From positions 1 through 52,214 of the forward strand of contig JBAYQE010000010.1 of assembly GCA_041677345.1 (NCBI GenBank): a DNA stretch of 52,214 nucleotides, given 5' to 3'. The notes beneath the pieces were generated by a model. The model searched no databases. It was given only the letters and a program-made list of their open reading frames with translations, and was not told the origin of the DNA. Each line of letters begins with the position of its first letter. Within the stretch, counting starts at the first letter, position 1. Both the position numbers and the translations under genes were made by a program. This document shows, piece by piece, positions 18,053 through 26,421 of this stretch. This DNA comes from JALOAT01 sp041677345 (lineage in GTDB: Bacteria; Pseudomonadota; Gammaproteobacteria; Thiohalomonadales; Thiohalomonadaceae).

Positions 18053-19468
18053 TTAGCTCGCGTCCAGGAGCACAGGAGGCTTGGGTGGGGACCCGACTGG
18101 CACGATAAGCCCGTCGGTGGGGCCGACCACACCCGAGCCGGTGGGGTAGGCGCCACGATCCATCCCGGTCTTGCCCGACTTCTTGGCCTGGGATGAGCCG
18201 GACAGCGTGTAGCGTCGATCAGCGACGTTGGTGAACTGCGGGTTCACATTCAGGCTGTTCTGGTCGAAGCGTGTTGCCGCATACCATGCATCGAGGGAGC
18301 CGAAGTTCCTGGCCGAGGATGAGTAGCGATCCAGGAAGAACTTCGCCGATGGGTAGAACACGTTGTAGTCGGAGTAGGTGATCTTGCCGGGCCAGCCCCC
18401 GCTGAGTTTAGTGCCGAAGGCTTCAGGTGTGTTGATGAAGATGTTGTCCCAAATCTCCACATCCTGGAATCCCCTGATGTCGATGCCCACCGGGCTGTCC
18501 GCGAGCACGTTGCTGTGAATGTAGAGCCGGCGACTCGGGCTGCTGGTTTCCGAGAGCATCGTCTGGATGGCCGCGTTGCGGGCCTTGTAGATGATGTTCT
18601 CATAGACGTTGGGGTCATTGTGCGGCGGATCACCGCCACCCTGGATGGAGAACATCACGCCAACCCCGACGTCATGGATGATGTTTCGCCGAATCGTCGC
18701 ACCCTTGCCGTCCGACCGCTTCTGATACACCGCATAGTCGGCGATGTTCCAGATCTCGTTGTGTTCGATCAGCGCGTTGATCATGCCGAAGCTGTTGATA
18801 CCCTGTTCGCTACTGTCATGCACCAGGTTGTTGCGTGCGACACAATTGACGCAGCTGTCGAAGCGAATGCCACCGACATTGGTGGCTCTGGGCCCGGAAA
18901 TGTGGTGAATATCGTTGTTCTCAACGACGATGCCGTAGACCTTTTTGCTGCTGTTGCGGCCGTTGTCCGGTGTATGAATGCCGGCGATCAGCGTGTTCTT
19001 GATCTCGAAGCCACGGATAGTGATGTAGTTCCTGCCGGAGATGTAGAAACCCTTGCCGCTGCCTTTCTGGTCGATGACCACATGGTGGCCGGGGTAGGCC
19101 GCAAAGGTGATCGGCTTGCCTTCGGTGCCGGAATGTTGCGGCTTGATGGCCTTGATGGCCGAATCAGGACCACCTGAATACAGTTCGGTGTAGGTGCCAG
19201 CCTTCACCAGTACCGTATCGCCAGCGGTGAGTGTCGATGCCGCTTTTTGAATGGTCTTCCACGGCGCACCTTCCGTCCCCGGATTGGAGTCGGATGCGGA
19301 GGAGTGATTGGTGTCTACATAGAACGTGCCGGCAAGTACCGGGGCGCTGACGGCGAATCCGAGAATCAGCGCCGCCATGGCACCCGTGGCGCGGTGTGTA
19401 CTTCGCATACCTACGCGGGCCTCATGACGCGTTGCAAATGACGGTTTCTTATGGGAGGGGCTGTTCAC
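18053..19468 (-). CDS. Secreted right-handed parallel beta-helix protein
   Basis: A 471-residue exported protein. After an n-region of about 30 residues a signal peptide ends near APVLA. Then come FYVDTNHSSASDSNPGTEGAPW and a run of beta-helix coils rich in Asn and Ile/Val (YITIRGFEIKN, GIVVENNDIHHI, CVARNNLVHD, ALIEHNEIWNI, ATIRRNIIHDV, NVYENIIYKA, LYIHSNVLAD, VEIWDNIFIN). This is the fold of pectate/alginate lyases and mannuronan epimerases. Catalytic residues cannot be assigned. It ends GSPPKPPVLLDAS, matching the lectin-fold protein. The start is GTG 19468 with GAGAGG upstream. Likely acts on or organises the polysaccharide outside the cytoplasm. Confidence 0.82.
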   Translation of the reverse strand: MNSPSHKKPSFATRHEARVGMRSTHRATGAMAALILGFAVSAPVLAGTFYVDTNHSSASDSNPGTEGAPWKTIQKAASTLTAGDTVLVKAGTYTELYSGGPDSAIKAIKPQHSGTEGKPITFAAYPGHHVVIDQKGSGKGFYISGRNYITIRGFEIKNTLIAGIHTPDNGRNSSKKVYGIVVENNDIHHISGPRATNVGGIRFDSCVNCVARNNLVHDSSEQGINSFGMINALIEHNEIWNIADYAVYQKRSDGKGATIRRNIIHDVGVGVMFSIQGGGDPPHNDPNVYENIIYKARNAAIQTMLSETSSPSRRLYIHSNVLADSPVGIDIRGFQDVEIWDNIFINTPEAFGTKLSGGWPGKITYSDYNVFYPSAKFFLDRYSSSARNFGSLDAWYAATRFDQNSLNVNPQFTNVADRRYTLSGSSQAKKSGKTGMDRGAYPTGSGVVGPTDGLIVPVGSPPKPPVLLDAS

Positions 19469-19490
19469 AATGCTACCTCTCGGTCAGGGC

Positions 19491-19496
19491 AGTATA
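19491..19496 (-). promoter_or_regulatory. Possible -10 of the beta-helix gene
   Basis: Minus-strand TATACT about 23 bases before GTG 19468; the GAGAGG ribosome-binding site lies between them. No good -35 is seen, which suits an activator-dependent promoter. Confidence 0.45.
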
Positions 19497-19906
19497 GTCG
19501 TCGCGCGTCACCGTAATGGCACGCGCCGGTAGCCGCCTCTTGCGTCCTGGCGCTCCGTGCACAATTGCACTTGTCCGCTATGGCGGCACCTCCCTGGCGC
19601 CCCGGCCATACGGCACGAAGAGGCGGTGTGTGATGCTGGTCGCGTGAGCTTCTCCCTCAAACGGCCGCAGACCGTGCACGCGAAGCATGGGCGTACGGTA
19701 GCAACTGGGCAGTACCCAAAGCGGCTTCTGTTTCACACATCCACACCAGCGAGGGCGGTGTGTGTCGTTGTTTGTGGGCGTGATCACCTTGTCTGCGGAA
19801 ATAGGTCGCAACGCAGGAAAAACACCCGCCAGGATGAGGCAGTCTCGCGCGATTGGTAGTGATTATGATGGTGTGTAATCACCGAAATGACGATGTCGTC
19901 GACCGC

Positions 19907-19912
19907 TATAAT
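19907..19912 (+). promoter_or_regulatory. -10 of the propeller gene
   Basis: Perfect TATAAT 44 bases before ATG 19957, in a locally AT-rich stretch. The -35 position holds no consensus match. Confidence 0.5.
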
Positions 19913-19956
19913 CGGGACGTTCTGCACAAACTTGCGACACGAAGAGGAAGTTACAT

Positions 19957-22191
19957 ATGAACAGGGATGTTCGTCGTGCGATGCTCGTGCTGTCGTCGGT
20001 GATTGTGGCCTTGGCGTGCACAGTCGAGGCTGCGACGCGCTGGGACAACCCCGCACCGCAAGGAAACGTGATAGATGGCCTCGCGTGGAATGCGGGTCGG
20101 TTCGTCGCGGTGGGTAACAGCGGCACACTTCTTGTGAAGGACGGCTCGGGCATCTGGCAAGCCGGAACCTCAGGTACCACCGAGTGGCTGGCGGCGGTCC
20201 ACTGGGCCGGCAACCAGTTCGTGGCCGTCGGGAATACCGGCACTGTCCTCACCAGTCCTGATGGCAGCACGTGGACGCGACGTTCATCGGGCGTGGGCGC
20301 TTTTCTTTATGGGGTCGCGTATGCGCCGCAACTGAACCGTCTGGTCGCGGTAGGCTCGGGGGGCACGGTCATCACCAGCCAGGGCGGTGTGAACTGGGCG
20401 CGGCGCAACTCCAACGCAGGCGATGCCTGGCTGAACGATGTGGCCTGGAACGGGAGCCGGTTCATCGCGGTCGGCAGCGATGGCACCATCGTCTACAGCG
20501 ACGACGGGTTGACGTGGGTACGCAGCAGTGAATTACAGACGCCCGGCGCGAACGGCGTGACCTCAGGGCCGAACCTGGACGGTATCGCCTGGGATGCATC
20601 CGACAGCCGGTGGATCGTCGTCGCGGAGCGTGGTGCCGGGCCGGGATGTGGGGACCGCTGCATCTTCACCAGTGACGATAACGGTGCCACCTGGCAGGTG
20701 CAGGCGGAACGCACCGGTGGACTGCGCGCGGTACTCTGGGATGCGACCCAGGGAGCGGTCGCTGCAGGAAATGGCGGCAGAGTGCGCAGCAGCCCCGACG
20801 GCGTCACCTGGGGCGCTGCCTACAATTCGGGTTTCAGCGAAGTGCTGGGTGTGGTTGCCGCCGGCAACGGGTCGCTCGTTGCCGCCGGTGAACACGGTTT
20901 GTTGCTCGAGTCGGCAGCGCCGAGTGGTCCCTGGTCGCGGAGTGGTGCGGGTACGCTGCGCACGATGCGAGCCGTCGCGTCACCCGCCCAAGGCGGTAGT
21001 TACGTGGCCGTGGGTGATGGCATCGTGCTGCATAACCCGAACACGTCGACCACCCCTGCGACACTGACACCCGTTTCCTCCATCCAGGGACTGCCGGTGC
21101 CGCATATGCGTGATGTAGCCTGGGGCGCCGGCCGCTACATGGCGGTCGGGGACGGCGGTGCAATTATCCGCAGCGACACCGGTGCCACCTGGGTGCGCGA
21201 CAGCTATCCAGCGGGGACCACACCGGCCAATCTCTACGGCATCACGCGGGTTGCCGCGGCCGATGCGTGGTTTGCCGTGGGCACGAATGGAACAGTGCTG
21301 CGTAACCTGGCAGGAAACTGGACTGTGGTGCACACGGGTGACGAAACGTTCAATGATGTCGCCGTTTCCGATACGGGTGTGATGGTGGTGGGTGTCAGTG
21401 GTGAAGGCACGAGCGGCATCGTGCTGCGCGCCACCGTGAATGGAAGCACCTTCACGGTGGCCGGGACGGAACATTTCCCAGGTGAGGAATGGCTTGGTAT
21501 TGCCGGCAACGGCCGTGGCCGGTATGTGGTCGTCGGCAGGGAGGGCAGCTTTCTGACAGGCAGCGCCGAGGGGGGCTGGCGCAGGGGCATCATCGACGAC
21601 CGCTTCGACCTTACCGATGTGGCCTGGGATGGGGCACGCTACATCGTTGTGGGCGACGGTGGGAACAAGGGTAATCGCGGCAACACGTTCACCAGCACCG
21701 ATGGCATTACCTGGGAGCGTCAGGCGCTTTCGGGAAATCGCCTGTACGGTGTGGCGGCCGCGGCAGCTAGTTTCGTGGCGGTGGGTGAAGGCGGCACCGT
21801 CGTACAGAAGGCGTGCCCTTGTGCTGCGAACGATGACGCACGCACCTCACGCAACACACCGGTACAAATCCCCGTGCTCGCGAACGACATTGGTGAGCAA
21901 CTGTTCATTGCAGGTTTTGACACCAGAACGGCGCTGGGCGGAACGGTAACCGTGACGAGCGGTGTACTGCGCTATGCACCGCCGCCCGATTTTGCCGGTA
22001 CCGATTCGTTCGATTACACCGTCGGCAGTCGCAGTGAATCCGGACAGGATGTGGCCACCGTCAGCATCATCGTCGGAAGCTCTGTCAGTGGCGCGGCGGG
22101 TGGAGGCGGAGGAGGCGGCGGCAGCACCCTGCCGGAACTGCTGGCCCTCATGTCCTTGCTGGCTGTCAGTAAGTGGAGGCGCCGCGGCTAA
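19957..22191 (+). CDS. Secreted Asp-box beta-propeller with Ig-like domain and GlyGly-type sorting tail
   Basis: A 744-residue exported protein with a signal peptide over about residues 1-25. Residues 30-610 are repeats of about 40-45 residues: an FVAVG-type strand, Gly-Thr turn, and Asp-box SxDGxTW (SPDGSTW, SDDGLTW, SDDNGATW, SPDGVTW, SDTGATW, STDGITW), as in sialidase/BNR or Ycf48-like propellers. About 618-705 is an Ig-like module of the tandem cadherin-like type (NTPVQIPVLANDIG, then YAPPPDFAGTDSFDYTV). The tail is eight Gly (715-722), Ser, a hydrophobic segment and RRR (741-743), fitting GlyGly-CTERM sorting by rhombosortase. GAGGAAG precedes the ATG. Ligand unknown. Confidence 0.85.
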   Translation: MNRDVRRAMLVLSSVIVALACTVEAATRWDNPAPQGNVIDGLAWNAGRFVAVGNSGTLLVKDGSGIWQAGTSGTTEWLAAVHWAGNQFVAVGNTGTVLTSPDGSTWTRRSSGVGAFLYGVAYAPQLNRLVAVGSGGTVITSQGGVNWARRNSNAGDAWLNDVAWNGSRFIAVGSDGTIVYSDDGLTWVRSSELQTPGANGVTSGPNLDGIAWDASDSRWIVVAERGAGPGCGDRCIFTSDDNGATWQVQAERTGGLRAVLWDATQGAVAAGNGGRVRSSPDGVTWGAAYNSGFSEVLGVVAAGNGSLVAAGEHGLLLESAAPSGPWSRSGAGTLRTMRAVASPAQGGSYVAVGDGIVLHNPNTSTTPATLTPVSSIQGLPVPHMRDVAWGAGRYMAVGDGGAIIRSDTGATWVRDSYPAGTTPANLYGITRVAAADAWFAVGTNGTVLRNLAGNWTVVHTGDETFNDVAVSDTGVMVVGVSGEGTSGIVLRATVNGSTFTVAGTEHFPGEEWLGIAGNGRGRYVVVGREGSFLTGSAEGGWRRGIIDDRFDLTDVAWDGARYIVVGDGGNKGNRGNTFTSTDGITWERQALSGNRLYGVAAAAASFVAVGEGGTVVQKACPCAANDDARTSRNTPVQIPVLANDIGEQLFIAGFDTRTALGGTVTVTSGVLRYAPPPDFAGTDSFDYTVGSRSESGQDVATVSIIVGSSVSGAAGGGGGGGGSTLPELLALMSLLAVSKWRRRG

Positions 22192-22197
22192 ATGCAG

Positions 22198-22229
22198 ACT
22201 CAGGCGGCCATGCTCATGGCCGCCTGAGT
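22198..22229. terminator. Bidirectional terminator hairpin
   Basis: A near-perfect palindrome whose arms (22198-22212 and 22215-22229, 15 bp) leave only two bases at the centre. It starts 7 bases after the propeller stop and lies before the end of the convergent lipoprotein gene, so it can serve both. No T-run follows in either direction. Confidence 0.7.
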
Positions 22230-22273
22230 GTGGCGCGTGTAGCGATGGTATGCGAGCGCTATTGTGTCATGGC

Positions 22274-22711
22274 TCAAAGCGCTGTCTGCAGACTGTTGGA
22301 GAACGCACTCTCCAGGCCACCGGAGTCGATGGCGGTTACTGCGAGCTGGTAACTTCCGGGCACGACACCTTCCAGCGTGAATGATGTCGTGTAGGGATCG
22401 TTGATGGTTACTGAGTACTCGGTGGGGTTGTCGGTTGGGCCCCAATGGATGCGATAACCGCGCAATTCAGAAAGCGGTAAGGGCCCGCCATTCTCACGCT
22501 CGCTGGGCGCCACCCAGGAGAGTGCGATTTCGCCATTGCCGACAGGCCATGGCTTGTCGCTGATCACGTTGCCGCCATCCGCCACGCCGCCACCACCACC
22601 ACCGCCGCCTCCGCAGCCGATGGCGAACACGGCGGTCAAGCAGGCGGCCGCGAGCAAACGGCTGAAGGAATGAGTGGAAGAAATTTTGTCGGTTGGGTGT
22701 ATGCGCTTCAT
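22274..22711 (-). CDS. Lipoprotein with one fibronectin type III-like domain
   Basis: A 145-residue lipoprotein. The lipobox is FAIGC with the lipidated Cys at residue 33, followed by nine Gly. The remainder is one FnIII-like domain: GEIALSWVAPSE, LRGYRIHWGPT, TTSFTLEGVVPGSYQLAVTAIDSGGLES. Residues after the Cys do not include Asp at +2, so outer-membrane sorting is expected. It faces the propeller gene tail to tail. Single-FnIII lipoproteins of this kind are often in surface-glycan or adhesion loci, but no binding partner is known. The ribosome-binding site is weak. Confidence 0.75.
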   Translation of the reverse strand: MKRIHPTDKISSTHSFSRLLAAACLTAVFAIGCGGGGGGGGGVADGGNVISDKPWPVGNGEIALSWVAPSERENGGPLPLSELRGYRIHWGPTDNPTEYSVTINDPYTTSFTLEGVVPGSYQLAVTAIDSGGLESAFSNSLQTAL

Positions 22712-22867
22712 CTCGTTTCGCCTGTGGGTTAGGGCGAACGAGAATTTATCGGCCTGGGCGAATAGGGTCCTTGTGGTGGTTCACACGCCCGCCCGCCGTG
22801 GTTCACAAAACGGGCACAGCCTGTGGGAGCAGGGTTGATTGCGGGAATCAGTACGCCATGAATGCGA

Positions 22868-24031
22868 TCACGTACGCATTTCGTCTGTGACCTGGGCGTG
22901 AAAACGTGCGCCACTTAAATGGCGATAGAATTTCACGTAACGTTCCGCGACGCTATCTATCGCGTAATGTGCTCGCACATGGGCACAGGCCTGGGCGGCG
23001 CGCATGGCTGCCGAGGCGCGCGCCTGCGCGCGCGCTTGTAGGGCTTGCGCGTATCCATGCGGACTGTGGTCATGCACCAGGTATCCGTAGCGGCCGTTCG
23101 CCAACACGTGAGGTATGCCGCCAACGGCGTGTGCGATGACCGGCACGCGCAATCCCATGGCTTCGAGCAAGACCATGGGCAAGCCTTCGTGATCGGAACA
23201 GAGCACGAGAGCATCCAGTTGCGCCAGTATCGCCGGCATGTCGGGCCTAAAACCATGGAAATGGAGGTGATGCGCGAGGCCGCGTCGTTGGGCATCGTGC
23301 ATGCACTGCCGCCGCAGGGGACCTTCGCCGAACACGTGGAAGCTGAAGGTATCCGGTTGCGCCTTCGTAAGGTACTCGGCGGTCGCCAGAAAGATGTCAG
23401 GCCGTTTTACGGGCACGAGGCGTCCGACCAGGCCTATGTGCAAGCCGGCACCAGGTAGCGGTGTGTGGTTCGCTGCGGCTACGGCACGATCGAGTTCGTC
23501 GAAGGCGAAGCCGTTCTCGATGACTTCGATGGCCAGTGTCGGGAAGCGCCTGTGCACGTCGGCCAGCAATTCCGGTGACACGCATATTGCACCGTGCTGC
23601 AATCGCGCGCTGAGGGTGTCAGCAAGACGCGCGGTGTGTACGCGCCAAGAAGCCGCCGGCTCGGGTGCGCCGTGTACGGTGCGTACGGCGATGGCCCGTG
23701 CGCGGCCGGACAGCGAGCGCGGTAGGGCGAGTGCGGCAAGGAGATTCTCCTTGTAGCGATGGCTGTGCACCACGCCGGGGGTCAAGCGGGCGGTCAATGA
23801 CCTGAGCGCCGTGGCCAGGCGAAGTAGTCCCAGTCTGCGCTCCTCCAGTACCGTCACCGGTACCGATGCTTCGCGAAGCCGGGCTTCGAGCAGGCCATGG
23901 TTGAGCAGCGCCACATGCAGGTGGATGTCGCTGCGGCGCTGGAGCGCGCACGCCAGTTGACAGAGCTGGACCTCGGCACCGGCCCAGAGATCGCCGGAGG
24001 CGACGTGCAGCACTTTCAGGGTCGTGGGCAC
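22868..24031 (-). CDS. Glycosyltransferase family 4
   Basis: A 387-residue GT-B enzyme. N-terminus LKVLHVASGDLWAGAEVQLCQLACAL with the Gly-Ala-Glu loop; C-terminal domain with GLVGRLVPVKRPDIFL, CSDHEGLPMVLLEAMGLRVPVIA containing an intact EX7E pair, and VGGIPHVL. The start is GTG 24031, preceded by GGGAGGG with 5 bases between; a longer frame to 24145 has no ribosome-binding site and does not match the family. This is the last glycan gene of the locus, divergent from motY, and probably marks the right edge of the accessory region. Confidence 0.9.
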   Translation of the reverse strand: MPTTLKVLHVASGDLWAGAEVQLCQLACALQRRSDIHLHVALLNHGLLEARLREASVPVTVLEERRLGLLRLATALRSLTARLTPGVVHSHRYKENLLAALALPRSLSGRARAIAVRTVHGAPEPAASWRVHTARLADTLSARLQHGAICVSPELLADVHRRFPTLAIEVIENGFAFDELDRAVAAANHTPLPGAGLHIGLVGRLVPVKRPDIFLATAEYLTKAQPDTFSFHVFGEGPLRRQCMHDAQRRGLAHHLHFHGFRPDMPAILAQLDALVLCSDHEGLPMVLLEAMGLRVPVIAHAVGGIPHVLANGRYGYLVHDHSPHGYAQALQARAQARASAAMRAAQACAHVRAHYAIDSVAERYVKFYRHLSGARFHAQVTDEMRT

Positions 24032-24141
24032 CGTAACCCTCCCGAGGTGAGCCGATGGGCATGGCGTTGCCGCGCCTAGGCGGGGCAGCTTAAGTATTGC
24101 GGCACCCAGGGGGCCGTCAAATGCTGCGATCCCCATGCGCC

Positions 24142-24169
24142 TCAAGATTTCGCCGCTTGCTGCCGACTA
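24142..24169 (+). promoter_or_regulatory. FliA (sigma-28)-like promoter of motY
   Basis: TCAAGATT at 24142-24149, a 12-base spacer, and GCCGACTA at 24162-24169, about 20 bases before the motY ATG. This fits the flagellar sigma-28 pattern (TCAAG/TAAAG, then GCCGATA) with one change in the -10. Late flagellar genes such as motY are FliA targets in related bacteria. Confidence 0.6.
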
Positions 24170-24190
24170 GGTTGGCAGAGATATGCGCCC

Positions 24191-25048
24191 ATGAAACCCA
24201 TCATCCGTTTGTTGCCGGCCGTGGTTCTGCTGTCCGTTCGCGTGGACGCGGGCGAATTGCGCTATGGCGCCGCGCCCCATGAAGCCGCGTGGACGCTTTC
24301 TGCCTCGCGCCTGGAATGCCGGTTGACCCAAGCCATCCCCCACTACGGTGTGGCGGCCTTCGTGCAGCGCAGCGGGGATGGGCTGAATTTTGAACTGTGC
24401 GTGCATCACGGCGCGCCCGCGCCCTCCGCTGGCAGGCTGGCGTCGGAGCCGCCATCGTGGATGCATACCGGCACGACGCGGGAGATCGGTGCCGTGTCGC
24501 TGGCGGCGGGCAAGCGGCCCTTGGTGCTGGCCCCGCCCTTGGCCCGCCGGCTCCTGGCCGATCTGGAACTGGGCCTGTTTCCCACGGTCTCCTACCGGGA
24601 CTGGGCCGACGGCCGCGACCAGGTGGTGGTGAGTGTGTCGGCGGTCAACCTGCGCCAGTCGCTGGACGCCTTCCACGACTGCGTGGCCCGACTCCTTCCT
24701 TTTCAATTCAAAGGCATACGCTACAGTAGCCTGAACTTCCCGAGATCGGGCGCCAAGCTGGACGCGGTCGCGCGGGCGCGCCTCGACCAGGTCGTCCAGT
24801 ATCTGCTCGTCGATACCTCGGCGCGTGTACTGGTGCGCGGTCACTCCGACAGTCACGGCTTCCGCCGCCAGAACCAGGCCCTGTCCCTGCATCGTGCCGA
24901 GGCGGTGAAGGCCTATCTGGTGCAGCAGGCCGTGGCTCCCTCGCGCATCACCGTGGAAGGCGTGGGCGAACGCAAGCCCGTGGCCAGCAACCGCAATGCC
25001 GAAGGCCGCGCCCGCAACCGGCGCGTGGAAGTGAGCCTCATCCGCTAG
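24191..25048 (+). CDS. motY: Flagellar stator-associated protein MotY
   Basis: A 285-residue periplasmic protein that helps assemble stator units around polar flagellar motors. It has a short signal peptide (to about VDA). The MotY-specific N-terminal domain begins RYGAAPHEAAWTLSASRLECRLTQ, with the two Cys (CRL, then FELCVHH) typical of the family. The C-terminal OmpA-like peptidoglycan-binding domain from about 185 has LVRGHSDSHG, LSLHRAEAVKAYL and NAEGRARNRRVEVSL. Length is normal. The FliA-like promoter just upstream supports the call. It sits beside argG as in Pseudomonas. Confidence 0.92.
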   Translation: MKPIIRLLPAVVLLSVRVDAGELRYGAAPHEAAWTLSASRLECRLTQAIPHYGVAAFVQRSGDGLNFELCVHHGAPAPSAGRLASEPPSWMHTGTTREIGAVSLAAGKRPLVLAPPLARRLLADLELGLFPTVSYRDWADGRDQVVVSVSAVNLRQSLDAFHDCVARLLPFQFKGIRYSSLNFPRSGAKLDAVARARLDQVVQYLLVDTSARVLVRGHSDSHGFRRQNQALSLHRAEAVKAYLVQQAVAPSRITVEGVGERKPVASNRNAEGRARNRRVEVSLIR

Positions 25049-25091
25049 CAAGGAAATGCGGACCCCGAAGGGGACCTGCGGCGCGCCCTCA

Positions 25092-25097
25092 GGTATA
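25092..25097 (+). promoter_or_regulatory. -10 of argG
   Basis: TATAAT 64 bases before the argG ATG, in otherwise GC-rich DNA. No convincing -35. Confidence 0.5.
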
Positions 25098-25160
25098 ATT
25101 CCGCGACGAATTTCTGCCGTCGGCGGGCCGTCCCCGCGGGCGTCTTCCAACGGAGCATCT

Positions 25161-26372
25161 ATGTCCCAGATCAAGAAAGTGGTGCTCGCCTATTCGGGCG
25201 GGCTCGATACCTCCATCATCCTCAAGTGGCTGCAGGACGTATACCAGTGCGAGGTGGTCACCTTCACCGCCGACGTCGGCCAGGGTGAGGAACTCGAGCC
25301 GGCACGCGCCAAGGCCAAGGCGGCGGGCATCAAGGAAATCTACATCGACGATCTCAAGGAAGAGTTTGCGCGCGATTTCGTCTTCCCCATGTTCCGCGCC
25401 AACACCATCTATGAGGGCGAATATCTGCTCGGCACCTCCATCGCCCGCCCGCTTATCGCCAAGCGCCTGGTGGAGATTGCCAACGAGACCGGCGCCGACG
25501 CCATCGCCCATGGCGCAACGGGCAAGGGCAACGACCAGGTGCGCTTCGAACTGGGCGCCTACGCACTGAAGCCCGAGATCAAGGTGATCGCCCCCTGGCG
25601 TGAATGGGACCTCACCTCCCGCGAGAAGCTCATGGCCTACGCCGCGGCGCACGGCATCGCGGTGGACTTCGCCAAGCAGGGCAAGAAGTCGCCTTACTCC
25701 ATGGATGCCAATCTCTTGCACATCTCCTACGAGGGCGGCGTGCTGGAAGATCCGTGGAGCGAGCCCGAGGAAGACATGTGGCGTTGGTCGGTATCACCCG
25801 AGAAAGCGCCGGATCAGCCAACCTATATCGAGCTCACCTACCGTCACGGCGATCCTGTCGCCCTTGACGGCAAGGCCATGACGCCGGCAACCCTGCTTGC
25901 TGAACTGAACCGCCTCGGCGGCGCCAATGGTGTGGGCCGCCTCGATATCGTCGAGAACCGCTACGTGGGCATGAAATCCCGCGGTGCCTATGAAACCCCG
26001 GGCGGTACCATCATGCTGCGTGCCCATCGTGCCATCGAGTCGCTGTGCCTGGACCGGGAAGTGGCACACCTGAAGGATGAATTGATGCCGCGTTACGCCT
26101 CGCTCATTTACAACGGCTATTGGTGGAGCCCCGAGCGCAAGATGCTGCAGACCATGATCGATGCCTCTCAGCAACACGTGAACGGCCAGGTGCGGGTGAA
26201 GCTTTACAAAGGTAACGTCACCGTGGTCGGTCGCCAGTCCGACGACAGTCTGTTCGACGCAAACATCGCCACTTTCGAGGAAGATCAGGGCGCCTACGAC
26301 CAGAAGGATGCGGAGGGCTTCATCAAGCTCAACGCCCTGCGCATGCGCATCGCCGGCAGGCGACGGTCATGA
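25161..26372 (+). CDS. argG: Argininosuccinate synthase
   Basis: A 403-residue cytosolic enzyme that joins citrulline and aspartate using ATP in arginine synthesis. The ATP-pyrophosphatase loop AYSGGLDTSI spans residues 10-19. Also seen are FTADVGQGEE, EYLLGTSIARPLIAK, HGATGKGNDQVRFE and SPYSMDANLLHISYEGG, all conserved in the ArgG type 1 family. Length is typical. ATG 25161 follows CGGAG at 5 bases; an in-frame extension upstream is non-conserved promoter DNA. It is a housekeeping gene with its own TATAAT. Confidence 0.97.
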   Translation: MSQIKKVVLAYSGGLDTSIILKWLQDVYQCEVVTFTADVGQGEELEPARAKAKAAGIKEIYIDDLKEEFARDFVFPMFRANTIYEGEYLLGTSIARPLIAKRLVEIANETGADAIAHGATGKGNDQVRFELGAYALKPEIKVIAPWREWDLTSREKLMAYAAAHGIAVDFAKQGKKSPYSMDANLLHISYEGGVLEDPWSEPEEDMWRWSVSPEKAPDQPTYIELTYRHGDPVALDGKAMTPATLLAELNRLGGANGVGRLDIVENRYVGMKSRGAYETPGGTIMLRAHRAIESLCLDREVAHLKDELMPRYASLIYNGYWWSPERKMLQTMIDASQQHVNGQVRVKLYKGNVTVVGRQSDDSLFDANIATFEEDQGAYDQKDAEGFIKLNALRMRIAGRRRS

Positions 26373-26421
26373 CGCGCATGGGCGTGCCGATCTGAACGGC
26401 ACGCCGCGGCAAGGGGGAGGA

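Larger units (their letters stand above)
19469..19956. other. Divergent intergenic region
   Basis: About 490 bases between the beta-helix gene and the propeller gene. The right third is AT-richer and holds the TATAAT listed separately; a minus-strand TATACT lies at the left end. I see no protein or RNA gene in the middle. Confidence 0.5.

Noticed and set aside
685..22191. Exosortase/PEP-CTERM system
   Set aside because: Some transferases recall those loci, but no exosortase and no protein ending in a PEP-CTERM motif was found in the window.
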